Origin: Cladorhizidae sp. MBARI D1340-BT2
Taxonomy: Eukaryota > Porifera > Demospongiae > Poecilosclerida > Cladorhizidae
Assembly (NCBI GenBank): GCA_028752905.1
Contig: JAQNBH010000272.1
Coordinates: 62,001 to 126,000 of the forward strand
Length of the DNA: 64,000 nt
Reading direction: 5' to 3'
The translations under genes and the position numbers were made by a program. Below are positions 14,434 through 30,000 of the stretch, piece by piece. Each line of letters opens with the position of its first letter. Within the stretch, counting starts at the first letter, position 1. The notes under the pieces are model-generated. The model was not told where the DNA came from. It worked only from the letters and a program-made list of their open reading frames with translations, and made no database searches.

Positions 14434-17400
14434 TCTTTTTTGGGTAAAGTGTAGAAAAGTTATGAGCTTTACGGCAAAATAACAAGATTTTTGGGGGGAA
14501 AATGAGAAACATATAGACCAAATTAGGGCAAATATCAAGATAGAGAACACATAATGAAACCTATCATTCGAATCATATCAAGTCCATTACAGTGAAGTAT
14601 GCAGAATATTATGGATGTTTGATATCAACAGAGAGCACAGGGAGAGACCTATCTTAATAGCTATATATCAAGTTTATACAGTGAAGTGTGGAGAATCTAT
14701 GAAGCTAACCTGTTTAGCATCAAGATAGAGAACACAGAGAAACCTATCTTGTGATTCTATGTATGCAGAATATACGGATGTTTGGTATCAAGAGAGAGAA
14801 CAGAGAGAGGCCTACCTTTAGAGCTATATATCAAGTCTATTCAGTGAAGTGTGGAGAATCTATGAAGCTAACATGTTTAGCTCAAGATAGAGAACACTGA
14901 GATACCTATCTTGCAAGTCCATTACAGTGAAGTGTGCAGAATATATGGATGTTTGGTATCAACATTTGAGAGTCCTATCTTAATAGCTATACATCAAGTC
15001 TATTCAGTGAAGTGTGGATAATCTACGAAGCTAACATGTTTAGCATCAAGTAAGAGTACAATTCATAACTGCTCTAATTAACAAGACCAAAGTCCCAGAT
15101 TTTGTCAACTGATAGAGAAGGCCCTTATCTGCAACATGTCAACAGATTATCAATAAATGTGGTGGTTTTTCACTGGCAGGCCACCGCTTTGGCAACTGGA
15201 AAACGCCAGGAAAGATCGCAAACCTTACCACTTCAAATCACCATAACTTGCTAATACTTAGAGTACTCAAAATTTTGGCACGTACAAAAGACAGATAATT
15301 AGAAGGGCTATCCGGTGATATAAAAATTATATTTTTTGGGTAAAGTGTAGTTATGAGCTTTACGGCAAAATAACAAGATTTTGGGGGGAAAATGAGAAAC
15401 ATATAGACCAAATTAGGGCAAATATCAAGATAGAGAACACATAATGAAACCTATCATTCGAATCATATCAAGTCCATTACAGTGAAGTGTGCAGAATATT
15501 ATGGATGTTTGATATCAACAGAGAGCACAGGGAGAGACCTATCTTAATAGCTATATATCAAGTTTATACAGTGAAGTGTGGAGAATCTATGAAGCTAACC
15601 TGTTTAGCATCAAGATAGAGAACACATAGAGAAACCTATCTTGTGATTCTATGTATGCAGAATATACGGATGTTTGGTATCAAGAGAGAGAACAGAGAGA
15701 GGCCTACCTTTAGAGCTATATATCAAGTCTATTCAGTGAAGTGTGGAGAATCTATGAAGCTAACATGTTTAGCTCAAGATAGAGAACACTGAGAGATACC
15801 TATCTTGCAAGTCCATTACAGTGAAGTGTGCAGAATATATGGATGTTTGGTATCAAGAGAGAGCACTTAGAGAGTCCTATCTTAATAGCTATACATCAAG
15901 TCTATTCAGTGAAGTGTGGATAATCTACGAAGCTAACATGTTTAGCATCAAGTAAGAGTACAATTCATAACTGCCCTAATTAACAAGACCAAAGTCCCAG
16001 ATTTTGTCAACTGATAGAGAAGGCCCTTATCTGCAACATGTCAACAGATTATCAATAAATGTGGTGGTTTTTCACTGGCAGGCCACCGCTTTGGCAACTG
16101 GAAAACGCCAGGAAAGATCGCAAACCTTACCACTTCAAATCACCATAACTTGCTAATACTTAGAGTACTCAAAATTTTGGCACGTACAAAAGACAGATAA
16201 TTAGAAGGGCTATCCGGTGATATAAAAATTTTCTTTTTTGGTTAAAGTGTAGAAAAGTTATGAGCTTTACGGCAAAATAACAAGATTTTGGGGGGGAAAT
16301 GAGAAACATAATATAGACCAAATTAGGGCAAATATCAAGATAGAGAACACATAATGAAACCTATCATTCGAATCATATCAAGTCCATTACAGTGAAGTGT
16401 GCAGAATATTATGGATGTTTGATATCAACAGAGAGCACAGGGAGAGACCTATCTTAATAGCTATATATCAAGTTTATACAGTGAAGTGTGGAGAATCTAT
16501 GAAGCTAACCTGTTTAGCATCAAGATAGAGAACACATAGAGAAACCTATCTTGTGATTCTATGTATGCAGAATATACGGATGTTTGGTATCAAGAGAGAG
16601 AACAGAGAGAGGCCTACCTTTAGAGCTATATATCAAGTCTATTCAGTGAAGTGTGGAGAATCTATGAAGCTAACATGTTTAGCTCAAGATAGAGAACACT
16701 GAGAGATACCTATCTTGCAAGTCCATTACAGTGAAGTGTGCAGAATATATGGATGTTTGGTATCAAGAGAGAGCACTTAGAGAGTCCTATCTTAATAGCT
16801 ATACATCAAGTCTATTCAGTGAAGTGTGGATAATCTACGAAGCTAACATGTTTAGCATCAAGTAAGAGTACAATTCATAACTGCCCTAATTAACAAGACC
16901 AAAGTCCCAGATTTTGTCAACTGATAGAGAAGGCCCTTATCTGCAACATGTCAACAGATTATCAATAAATGTGGTGGTTTTTCACTGGCAGGCCACCGCT
17001 TTGGCAACTGGAAAACGCCAGGAAAGATCGCAAACCTTACCACTTCAAATCACCATAACTTGCTAATACTTAGAGTACTCAAAATTTTGGCACGTACAAA
17101 AGACAGATAATTAGAAGGGCTATCCGGTGATATAAAAATTTCTTTTTTGGGTAAAGTGTAGAAAAGTTATGAGCTTTACGGCAAAATAACAAGATTTTGG
17201 GGGGAAAATGAGAAACATAATATAGACCAAATTAGGGCAAATATCAAGATAGAGAACACATAATGAAACCTATCATTCGAATCATATCAAGTCCATTACA
17301 GTGAAGTGTGCAGAATATTATGGATGTTTGATATCAACAGAGAGCACAGGGAGAGACCTATCTTAATAGCTATATATCAAGTTTATACAGTGAAGTGTGG

Positions 17401-18042
17401 AGAATCTATGAAGCTAACCTGTTTAGCATCAAGATAGAGAACACATAGAGAAACCTATCTTGTGATTCTATGTATGCAGAATATACGGATGTTTGGTATC
17501 AAGAGAGAGAACAGAGAGAGGCCTACCTTTAGAGCTATATATCAAGTCTATTCAGTGAAGTGTGGAGAATCTATGAAGCTAACATGTTTAGCTCAAGATA
17601 GAGAACACTGAGAGATACCTATCTTGCAAGTCCATTACAGTGAAGTGTGCAGAATATATGGATGTTTGGTATCAACATTAGAGAGTCCTATCTTAATAGC
17701 TATACATCAAGTCTATTCAGTGAAGTGTGGATAATCTACGAAGCTAACATGTTTAGCATCAAGTAAGAGTACAATTCATAACTGCCCTAATTAACAAGAC
17801 CAAAGTCCCAGATTTTGTCAACTGATAGAGAAGGCCCTTATCTGCAACATGTCAACAGATTATCAATAAATGTGGTGGTTTTTCACTGGCAGGCCACCGC
17901 TTTGGCAACTGGAAAACGCCAGGAAAGATCGCAAACCTTACCACTTCAAATCACCATAACTTGCTAATACTTAGAGTACTCAAAATTTTGGCACGTACAA
18001 AAGACAGATAATTAGAAGGGCTATCCGGTGATATGAAAATTA
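14434..18042. repeat. Four-monomer segment, second copy (3609 bp)
   Basis: Monomers 14434 (896), 15330 (902), 16232 (909) and 17141 (902) match 9006-12614 at an offset of 5428 bp. Differences include a C-to-A change in the boundary T-run of 15330 (ATATTTTTTGGG) and G-run length. The copy probably begins inside monomer 13523, whose tail matches the monomer preceding the first copy. Confidence 0.83.
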
Positions 18043-21000
18043 TCTTTTTGGGGTAAAGGGTAGAAAAGTTATGTGCTTTACGGAAAAATAACAAGATTTT
18101 TGGGGGGAAAATGAGAAACATATTATAGACCAAATTAGGGCAAATATCAAGATAGAGAACACATAATGAAACCTATCATTCGAATCATATCAAGTCCATT
18201 ACAGTGAAGTGTGCAGAATATTATGGATGTTTGATATCAACAGAGAGCACAGGGAGAGACCTATCTTAATAGCTATATATCAAGTTTATACAGTGAAGTG
18301 TGGAGAATCTATGAAGCTAACCTGTTTAGCATCAAGATAGAGAACACATAGAGAAACCTATCTTGTGATTCTATGTATGCAGAATATACGGATGTTTGGT
18401 ATCAAGAGAGAGAACAGAGAGAGGCCTACCTTTAGAGCTATATATCAAGTCTATTCAGTGAAGTGTGGAGAATCTATGAAGCTAACATGTTTAGCTCAAG
18501 ATAGAGAACACTGAGATACCTATCTTGCAAGTCCATTACAGTGAAGTGTGCAGAATATATGGATGTTTGGTATCAACATTAGAGAGTCCTATCTTAATAG
18601 CTATACATCAAGTCTATTCAGTGAAGTGTGGATAATCTACGAAGCTAACATGTTTAGCATCAAGTAAGAGTACAATTCATAACTTCCCGTAATTAACAAG
18701 ACCAAATTCCCAGATTTTGTCAACTGATAGAGAAGGCCCTTATCTGCAACATGTCAACAGATTATCAATAAATGTAGTGGTTTTTCACTGGCAGGCCACC
18801 GCTTTGGCAACTGGAAAACGCCAGGAAAGATCGCAAACCTTACCACTTCAAATCACCATAACTTGCTAATACTTAGAGTACTCAAAATTTTGGCGCGTAC
18901 AAAAGACAGATAATTAGAAGGGCTATCCGGTGATATAAAAATTATCTTTTTTGGGTAAAGTGTAGAAAAGTTATGAGCTTTACGGCAAAATAACAAGATT
19001 TTTGGGGGAAAAATGAGAAACATATAGACCAAATTAGGGCAAATATCAAGATAGAGAACACATAATGAAACCTATCATTCGAATGATATCAAGTCCATTA
19101 CAGTGAAGTATGCAGAATATTATGGATGTTTGATATCAACAGAGAGCACAGGGAGAGACCTATCTTAATAGCTATATATCAAGTTTATACAGTGAAGTGT
19201 GGAGAATCTATGAAGCTAACCTGTTTAGCATCAAGATAGAGAACACAGAGAAACCTATCTTGTGATTCTATGTATGCAGAATATACGGATGTTTGGTATC
19301 AAGAGAGAGAACAGAGAGAGGCCTACCTTTAGAGCTATATATCAAGTCTATTCAGTGAAGTGTGGAGAATCTATGAAGCTAACATGTTTAGCTCAAGATA
19401 GAGAACACTGAGATACCTATCTTGCAAGTCCATTACAGTGAAGTGTGCAGAATATATGGATGTTTGGTATCAACATTAGAGAGTCCTATCTTAATAGCTA
19501 TACATCAAGTCTATTCAGTGAAGTGTGGATAATCTACGAAGCTAACATGTTTAGCATCAAGTAAGAGTACAATTCATAACTGCTCTAATTAACAAGACCA
19601 AAGTCCCAGATTTTGTCAACTGATAGAGAAGGCCCTTATCTGCAACATGTCAACAGATTATCAATAAATGTGGTGGTTTTTCACTGGCAGGCCACCGCTT
19701 TGGCAACTGGAAAACGCCAGGAAAGATCGCAAACCTTACCACTTCAAATCACCATAACTTGCTAATACTTAGAGTACTCAAAATTTTGGCACGTACAAAA
19801 GACAGATAATTAGAAGGGCTATCCGGTGATATAAAAATTATCTTTTTTGGGTAAAGTGTAGTTATGAGCTTTACGGCAAAATAACAAGATTTTGGGGGGA
19901 AAATGAGAAACATATAGACCAAATTAGGGCAAATATCAAGATAGAGAACACATAATGAAACCTATCATTCGAATCATATCAAGTCCATTACAGTGAAGTG
20001 TGCAGAATATTATGGATGTTTGATATCAACAGAGAGCACAGGGAGAGACCTATCTTAATAGCTATATATCAAGTTTATACAGTGAATTGTGGAGAATCTA
20101 TGAAGCTAACCTGTTTAGCATCAAGATAGAGAACACATAGAGAAACCTATCTTGTGATTCTATGTATGCAGAATATACGGATGTTTGGTATCAAGAGAGA
20201 GAACAGAGAGAGGCCTACCTTTAGAGCTATATATCAAGTCTATTCAGTGAAGTGTGGAGAATCTATGAAGCTAACATGTTTAGCTCAAGATAGAGAACAC
20301 TGAGAGATACCTATCTTGCAAGTCCATTACAGTGAAGTGTGCAGAATATATGGATGTTTGGTATCAAGAGAGAGCACTTAGAGAGTCCTATCTTAATAGC
20401 TATACATCAAGTCTATTCAGTGAAGTGTGGATAATCTACGAAGCTAACATGTTTAGCATCAAGTAAGAGTACAATTCATAACTGCCCTAATTAACAAGAC
20501 CAAAGTCCCAGATTTTGTCAACTGATAGAGAAGGCCCTTATCTGCAACATGTCAACAGATTATCAATAAATGTGGTGGTTTTTCACTGGCAGGCCACCGC
20601 TTTGGCAACTGGAAAACGCCAGGAAAGATCGCAAACCTTACCACTTCAAATCACCATAACTTGCTAATACTTAGAGTACTCAAAATTTTGGCACGTACAA
20701 AAGACAGATAATTAGAAGGGCTATCCGGTGATATAAAAATTATCTTTTTTGGGTAAAGTGTAGTTATGAGCTTTACGGCAAAATAACAAGATTTTGGGGG
20801 GGAAATGAGAAACATATAGACCAAATTAGGGCAAATATCAAGATAGAGAACACATAATGAAACCTATCATTCGAATCATATCAAGTCCATTACAGTGAAG
20901 TGTGCAGAATATTATGGATGTTTGATATCAACAGAGAGCACAGGGAGAGACCTATCTTAATAGCTATATATCAAGTTTATACAGTGAAGTGTGGAGAATC

Positions 21001-24000
21001 TATGAAGCTAACCTGTTTAGCATCAAGATAGAGAACACATAGAGAAACCTATCTTGTGATTCTATGTATGCAGAATATACGGATGTTTGGTATCAAGAGA
21101 GAGAACAGAGAGAGGCCTACCTTTAGAGCTATATATCAAGTCTATTCAGTGAAGTGTGGAGAATCTATGAAGCTAACATGTTTAGCTCAAGATAGAGAAC
21201 ACTGAGAGATACCTATCTTGCAAGTCCATTACAGTGAAGTGTGCAGAATATATGGATGTTTGGTATCAAGAGAGAGCACTTAGAGAGTCCTATCTTAATA
21301 GCTATACATCAAGTCTATTCAGTGAAGTGTGGATAATCTACGAAGCTAACATGTTTAGCATCAAGTAAGAGTACAATTCATAACTGCCCTAATTAACAAG
21401 ACCAAAGTCCCAGATTTTGTCAACTGATAGAGAAGGCCCTTATCTGCAACATGTCAACAGATTATCAATAAATGTGGTGGTTTTTCACTGGCAGGCCATC
21501 GCTTTGGCAACTGGAAAACGCCAGGAAAGATCGCAAACCTTACCACTTCAAATCACCATAACTTGCTAATACTTAGAGTACTCAAAATTTTGGCACGTAC
21601 AAAAGACAGATAATTAGAAGGGCTATCCGGTGATATAAAAAATTTCTTTTTTGGGTAAAGTGTAGAAAAGTTATGAGCTTTACGGCAAAATAACAAGATT
21701 TTGTGGGGGAAATGAGAAACATAATATAGAACAAATTAGGACAAATATCAAGATAGAGAACACATAATGAAACCTATCATTCGAATCATATCAAGTCCAT
21801 TACAGTGAAGTGTGCAGAATATTATGGATGTTTGATATCAACAGAGAGCACAGGGAGAGACCTATCTTAATATCTATATATCAAGTTTATACAGTGAAGT
21901 GTGGAGAATCTATGAAGCTAACCTGTTTAGCATCAAGATAGAGAACACATAGAGAAACCTATCTTGTGATTCTATGTATGCAGAATATACGGATGTTTGG
22001 TATCAAGAGAGAGAACAGAGAGAGGCCTACCTTTAGAGCTATATATCAAGTCTATTCAGTGAAGTGTGGAGAATCTATGAAGCTAACATGTTTAGCTCAA
22101 GATAGAGAACACTGAGAGATACCTATCTTGCAAGTCCATTACAGTGAAGTGTGCAGAATATATGGATGTTTGGTATCAAGAGAGAGCACTTAGAGAGTCC
22201 TATCTTAATAGCTATACATCAAGTCTATTCAGTGAAGTGTGGATAATCTACGAAGCTAACATGTTTAGCATCAAGTAAGAGTACAATTCATAACTGCCCT
22301 AATTAACAAGACCAAAGTCCCAGATTTTGTCAACTGATAGAGAAGGCCCTTATCTGCAACATGTCAACAGATTATCAATAAATGTGGTGGTTTTTCACTG
22401 GCAGGCCACCGCTTTGGCAACTGGAAAACGCCAGGAAAGATCGCAAACCTTACCACTTCAAATCACCATAACTTGCTAATACTTAGAGTACTCAAAATTT
22501 TGGCACGTACAAAAGACAGATAATTAGAAGGGCTATCCGGTGATATGAAAATTATCTTTTTGGGGTAAAGGGTAGAAAAGTTATGTGCTTTACGGAAAAA
22601 TAACAAGATTTTTGGGGGGAAAATGAGAAACATATTATAGACCAAATTAGGGCAAATATCAAGATAGAGAACACATAATGAAACCTATCATTCGAATCAT
22701 ATCAAGTCCATTACAGTGAAGTGTGCAGAATATTATGGATGTTTGATATCAACAGAGAGCACAGGGAGAGACCTATCTTAATAGCTATATATCAAGTTTA
22801 TACAGTGAAGTGTGGAGAATCTATGAAGCTAACCTGTTTAGCATCAAGATAGAGAACACATAGAGAAACCTATCTTGTGATTCTATGTATGCAGAATATA
22901 CGGATGTTTGGTATCAAGAGAGAGAACAGAGAGAGGCCTACCTTTAGAGCTATATATCAAGTCTATTCAGTGAAGTGTGGAGAATCTATGAAGCTAACAT
23001 GTTTAGCTCAAGATAGAGAACACTGAGATACCTATCTTGCAAGTCCATTACAGTGAAGTGTGCAGAATATATGGATGTTTGGTATCAACATTAGAGAGTC
23101 CTATCTTAATAGCTATACATCAAGTCTATTCAGTGAAGTGTGGATAATCTACGAAGCTAACATGTTTAGCATCAAGTAAGAGTACAATTCATAACTGCCC
23201 TAATTAACAAGACCAAAGTCCCAGATTTTGTCAACTGATAGAGAAGGCCCTTATCTGCAACATGTCAACAGATTATCAATAAATGTGGTGGTTTTTCACT
23301 GGCAGGCCACCGCTTTGGCAACTGGAAAACGCCAGGAAAGATCGCAAACCTTACCACTTCAAATCACCATAACTTGCTAATACTTAGAGTACTCAAAATT
23401 TTGGCACGTACAAAAGACAGATAATTAGAAGGGCTATCCGGTGATATAAAAATTTCTTTTTTGGGTAAAGTGTAGAAAAGTTATGAGCTTTACGGCAAAA
23501 TAACAAGATTTTTGGGGGGAAATGAGAAACATAATATAGACCAAATTAGGGCAAATATCAAGATAGAGAACACATAATGAAACCTATCATTCGAATCATA
23601 TCAAGTCCATTACAGTGAAGTGTGCAGAATATTATGGATGTTTGATATCAACAGAGAGCACAGGGAGAGACCTATCTTAATAGCTATATATCAAGTTTAT
23701 ACAGTGAAGTGTGGAGAATCTATGAAGCTAACCTGTTTAGCATCAAGATAGAGAACACATAGAGAAACCTATCTTGTGATTCTATGTATGCAGAATATAC
23801 GGATGTTTGGTATCAAGAGAGAGAACAGAGAGAGGCCTACCTTTAGAGCTATATATCAAGTCTATTCAGTGAAGTGTGGAGAATCTATGAAGCTAACATG
23901 TTTAGCTCAAGATAGAGAACACTGAGAGATACCTATCTTGCAAGTCCATTACAGTGAAGTGTGCAGAATATATGGATGTTTGGTATCAAGAGAGAGCACT

Positions 24001-27000
24001 TAGAGAGTCCTATCTTAATAGCTATACATCAAGTCTATTCAGTGAAGTGTGGATAATCTACGAAGCTAACATGTTTAGCATCAAGTAAGAGTACAATTCA
24101 TAACTGCCCTAATTAACAAGACCAAAGTCCCAGATTTTGTCAACTGATAGAGAAGGCCCTTATCTGCAACATGTCAACAGATTATCAATAAATGTGGTGG
24201 TTTTTCACTGGCAGGCCACCGCTTTGGCAACTGGAAAACGCCAGGAAAGATCGCAAACCTTACCACTTCAAATCACCATAACTTGCTAATACTTAGAGTA
24301 CTCAAAATTTTGGCACTTACAAAAGACAGATAATTAGAAGGGCTATCCGGTGATATGAAAATTATCTTTTTGGGGTAAAGGGTAGAAAAGTTATGTGCTT
24401 TACGGAAAAATAACAAGATTTTTGGGGGGAAAATGAGAAACATATTATAGACCAAATTAGGGCAAATATCAAGATAGAGAACACATAATGAAACCTATCA
24501 TTCGAATCATATCAAGTCCATTACAGTGAAGTGTGCAGAATATTATGGATGTTTGATATCAACAGAGAGCACAGGGAGAGACCTATCTTAATAGCTATAT
24601 ATCAAGTTTATACAGTGAAGTGTGGAGAATCTATGAAGCTAACCTGTTTAGCATCAAGATAGAGAACACATAGAGAAACCTATCTTGTGATTCTATGTAT
24701 GCAGAATATACGGATGTCTGGTATCAAGAGAGAGAACAGAGAGAGGCCTACCTTTAGAGCTATATATCAAGTCTATTCAGTGAAGTGTGGAGAATCTATG
24801 AAGCTAACATGTTTAGCTCAAGATAGAGAACACTGAGAGATACCTATCTTGCAAGTCCATTACAGTGAAGTGTGCAGAATATATGGATGTTTGGTATCAA
24901 GAGAGAGCACTTAGAGAGTCCTATCTTAATAGCTATACATCAAGTCTATTCAGTGAAGTGTGGATAATCTACGAAGCTAACATGTTTAGCATCAAGTAAG
25001 AGTACAATTCATAACTGCCCTAATTAACAAGACCAAAGTCCCAGATTTTGTCAACTGATAGAGAAGGCCCTTATCTGCAACATGTCAACAGATTATCAAT
25101 AAATGTGGTGGTTTTTCACTGGCAGGCCACCGCTTTGGCAACTGGAAAACGCCAGGAAAGATCGCAAACCTTACCACTTCAAATCACCATAACTTGCTAA
25201 TACTTAGAGTACTCAAAATTTTGGCACGTACAAAAGACAGATAATTAGAAGGGCTATCCGGTGATATAAAAAATTTCTTTTTTGGGTAAAGTGTAGAAAA
25301 GTTATGAGCTTTACGGCAAAATAACAAGATTTTTGGGGGGAAAATGAGAAACATATAGACCAAATTAGGGCAAATATCAAGATAGAGAACACATAATGAA
25401 ACCTATCATTCGAATCATATCAAGTCCATTACAGTGAAGTGTGCAGAATATTATGGATGTTTGATATCAACAGAGAGCACAGGGAGAGACCTATCTTAAT
25501 AGCTATATATCAAGTTTATACAGTGAAGTGTGGAGAATCTATGAAGCTAACCTGTTTAGCATCAAGATAGAGAACACATAGAGAAACCTATCTTGTGATT
25601 CTATGTATGCAGAATATACGGATGTTTGGTATCAAGAGAGAGAACAGAGAGAGGCCTACCTTTAGAGCTATATATCAAGTCTATTCAGTGAAGTGTGGAG
25701 AATCTATGAAGCTAACATGTTTAGCTCAAGATAGAGAACACTGAGAGATACCTATCTTGCAAGTCCATTACAGTGAAGTGTGCAGAATATATGGATGTTT
25801 GGTATCAAGAGAGAGCACTTAGAGAGTCCTATCTTAATAGCTATACATCAAGTCTATTCAGTGAAGTGTGGATAATCTACGAAGCTAACATGTTTAGCAT
25901 CAAGTAAGAGTACAATTCATAACTGCCCTAATTAACAAGACCAAAGTCCCAGATTTTGTCAACTGATAGAGAAGGCCCTTATCTGCAACATGTCAACAGA
26001 TTATCAATAAATGTGGTGGTTTTTCACTGGCAGGCCACCGCTTTGGCAACTGGAAAACGCCAGGAAAGATCGCAAACCTTACCACTTCAAATCACCATAA
26101 CTTGCTAATACTTAGAGTACTCAAAATTTTGGCACGTACAAAAGACAGATAATTAGAAGGGCTATCCGGTGATATAAAAAATTTCTTTTTTGGGTAAAGT
26201 GTAGAAAAGTTATGAGCTTTACGGCAAAATAACAAGATTTTTGGGGGGAAAATGAGAAACATATAGACCAAATTAGGGCAAATATCAAGATAGAGAACAC
26301 ATAATGAAACCTATCATTCGAATCATATCAAGTCCATTACAGTGAAGTGTGCAGAATATTATGGATGTTTGATATCAACAGAGAGCACAGGGAGAGACCT
26401 ATCTTAATAGCTATATATCAAGTTTATACAGTGAAGTGTGGAGAATCTATGAAGCTAACCTGTTTAGCATCAAGATAGAGAACACATAGAGAAACCTATC
26501 TTGTGATTCTATGTATGCAGAATATACGGATGTTTGGTATCAAGAGAGAGAACAGAGAGAGGCCTACCTTTAGAGCTATATATCAAGTCTATTCAGTGAA
26601 GTGTGGAGAATCTATGAAGCTAACATGTTTAGCTCAAGATAGAGAACACTGAGAGATACCTATCTTGCAAGTCCATTACAGTGAAGTGTGCAGAATATAT
26701 GGATGTTTGGTATCAAGAGAGAGCACTTAGAGAGTCCTATCTTAATAGCTATACATCAAGTCTATTCAGTGAAGTGTGGATAATCTACGAAGCTAACATG
26801 TTTAGCATCAAGTAAGAGTACAATTCATAACTGCCCTAATTAACAAGACCAAAGTCCCAGATTTTGTCAACTGATAGAGAAGGCCCTTATCTGCAACATG
26901 TCAACAGATTATCAATAAATGTGGTGGTTTTTCACTGGCAGGCCACCGCTTTGGCAACTGGAAAACGCCAGGAAAGATCGCAAACCTTACCACTTCAAAT

Positions 27001-30000
27001 CACCATAACTTGCTAATACTTAGAGTACTCAAAATTTTGGCACGTACAAAAGACAGATAATTGGAAGGGCTATCCGGTGATATAAAAATTATCTTTTTTG
27101 GGTAAAGTGTAGAAAAGTTATGAGCTTTACGGCAAAATAACAAGATTTTTGGGGGGAAAATGAGAAACATATAGACCAAATTAGGGCAAATATCAAGATA
27201 GAGAACACATAATGAAACCTATCATTCGAATCATATCAAATCCATTACAGTGAAGTGTGCAGAATATTATGGATGTTTGATATCAACAGAGAGCACAGGG
27301 AGAGACCTATCTTAATAGCTATATATCAAGTTTATACAGTGAAGTGTGGAGAATCTATGAAGCTAACCTGTTTAGCATCAAGATAGAGAACACATAGAGA
27401 AACCTATCTTGTGATTCTATGTATGCAGAATATACGGATGTCTGGTATCAAGAGAGAGAACAGAGAGAGGCCTACCTTTAGAGCTATATATCAAGTCTAT
27501 TCAGTGAAGTGTGGAGAATCTATGAAGCTAACATGTTTAGCTCAAGATAGAGAACACTGAGAGATACCTATCTTGCAAGTCCATTACAGTGAAGTGTGCA
27601 GAATATATGGATGTTTGGTATCAAGAGAGAGCACTTAGAGAGTCCTATCTTAATAGCTATACATCAAGTCTATTCAGTGAAGTGTGGATAATCTACGAAG
27701 CTAACATGTTTAGCATCAAGTAAGAGTACAATTCATAACTGCCCTAATTAACAAGACCAAAGTCCCAGATTTTGTCAACTGATAGAGAAGGCCCTTATCT
27801 GCAACATGTCAACAGATTATCAATAAATGTGGTGGTTTTTCACTGGCAGGCCACCGCTTTGGCAACTGGAAAACGCCAGGAAAGATCGCAAACCTTACCA
27901 CTTCAAATCACCATAACTTGCTAATACTTAGAGTACTCAAAATTTTGGCACGTACAAAAGACAGATAATTAGAAGGGCTATCCGGTGATATGAAAATTAT
28001 CTTTTTGGGGTAAAGGGTAGAAAAGTTATGTGCTTTACGGAAAAATAACAAGATTTTTGGGGGGGAAATGAGAAACATATTATAGACCAAATTAGGGCAA
28101 ATATCAAGATAGAGAACACATAATGAAACCCATCATTCGAATCATATCAAGTCCATTACAGTGAAGTGTGCAGAATATTATGGATGTTTGATATCAACAG
28201 AGAGCACAGGGAGAGACCTATCTTAATAGCTATATATCAAGTTTATACAGTGAAGTGTGGAGAATCTATGAAGCTAACCTGTTTAGCATCAAGATAGAGA
28301 ACACATAGAGAAACCTATCTTGTGATTCTATGTATGCAGAATATACGGATGTCTGGTATCAAGAGAGAGAACAGAGAGAGGCCTACCTTTAGAGCTATAT
28401 ATCAAGTCTATTCAGTGAAGTGTGGAGAATCTATGAAGCTAACATCTTTAGCTCAAGATAGAGAACACTGAGAGATACCTATCTTGCAAGTCCATTACAG
28501 TGAAGTGTGCAGAATATATGGATGTTTGGTATCAAGAGAGAGCACTTAGAGAGTCCTATCTTAATAGCTATACATCAAGTCTATTCAGTGAAGTGTGGAT
28601 AATCTACGAAGCTAACATGTTTAGCATCAAGTAAGAGTACAATTCATAACTGCCCTAATTAACAAGACCAAAGTCCCAGATTTTGTCAACTGATAGAGAA
28701 GGCCCTTATCTGCAACATGTCAACAGATTATCAATAAATGTGGTGGTTTTTCACTGGCAGGCCACCGCTTTGGCAACTGGAAAACGCCAGGAAAGATCGC
28801 AAACCTTACCACTTCAAATCACCATAACTTGCTAATACTTAGAGTACTCAAAATTTTGGCACGTACAAAAGACAGATAATTAGAAGGGCTATCCGGTGAT
28901 ATGAAAATTATCTTTTTGGGGTAAAGGGTAGAAAAGTTATGTGCTTTACGGAAAAATAACAAGATTTTTGGGGGGAAAATGAGAAACATATTATAGACCA
29001 AATTAGGGCAAATATCAAGATAGAGAACACATAATGAAACCTATCATTCGAATCATATCAAGTCCATTACAGTGAAGTGTGCAGAATATTATGGATGTTT
29101 GATATCAACAGAGAGCACAGGGAGAGACCTATCTTAATAGCTATATATCAAGTTTATACAGTGAAGTGTGGAGAATCTATGAAGCTAACCTGTTTAGCAT
29201 CAAGATAGAGAACACATAGAGAAACCTATCTTGTGATTCTATGTATGCAGAATATACGGATGTCTGGTATCAAGAGAGAGAACAGAGAGAGGCCTACCTT
29301 TAGAGCTATATATCAAGTCTATTCAGTGAAGTGTGGAGAATCTATGAAGCTAACATGTTTAGCTCAAGATAGAGAACACTGAGAGATACCTATCTTGCAA
29401 GTCCATTACAGTGAAGTGTGCAGAATATATGGATGTTTGGTATCAAGAGAGAGCACTTAGAGAGTCCTATCTTAATAGCTATACATCAAGTCTATTCAGT
29501 GAAGTGTGGATAATCTACGAAGCTAACATGTTTAGCATCAAGTAAGAGTACAATTCATAACTGCCCTAATTAACAAGACCAAAGTCCCAGATTTTGTCAA
29601 CTGATAGAGAAGGCCCTTATCTGCAACATGTCAACAGATTATCAATAAATGTGGTGGTTTTTCACTGGCAGGCCACCGCTTTGGCAACTGGAAAACGCCA
29701 GGAAAGATCGCAAACCTTACCACTTCAAATCACCATAACTTGCTAATACTTAGAGTACTCAAAATTTTGGCACGTACAAAAGACAGATAATTAGAAGGGC
29801 TATCCGGTGATATAAAAAATTTCTTTTTTGGGTAAAGTGTAGAAAAGTTATGAGCTTTACGGCAAAATAACAAGATTTTTGGGGGGAAAATGAGAAACAT
29901 ATAGACCAAATTAGGGCAAATATCAAGATAGAGAACACATAATGAAACCTATCATTCGAATCATATCAAGTCCATTACAGTGAAGTGTGCAGAATATTAT

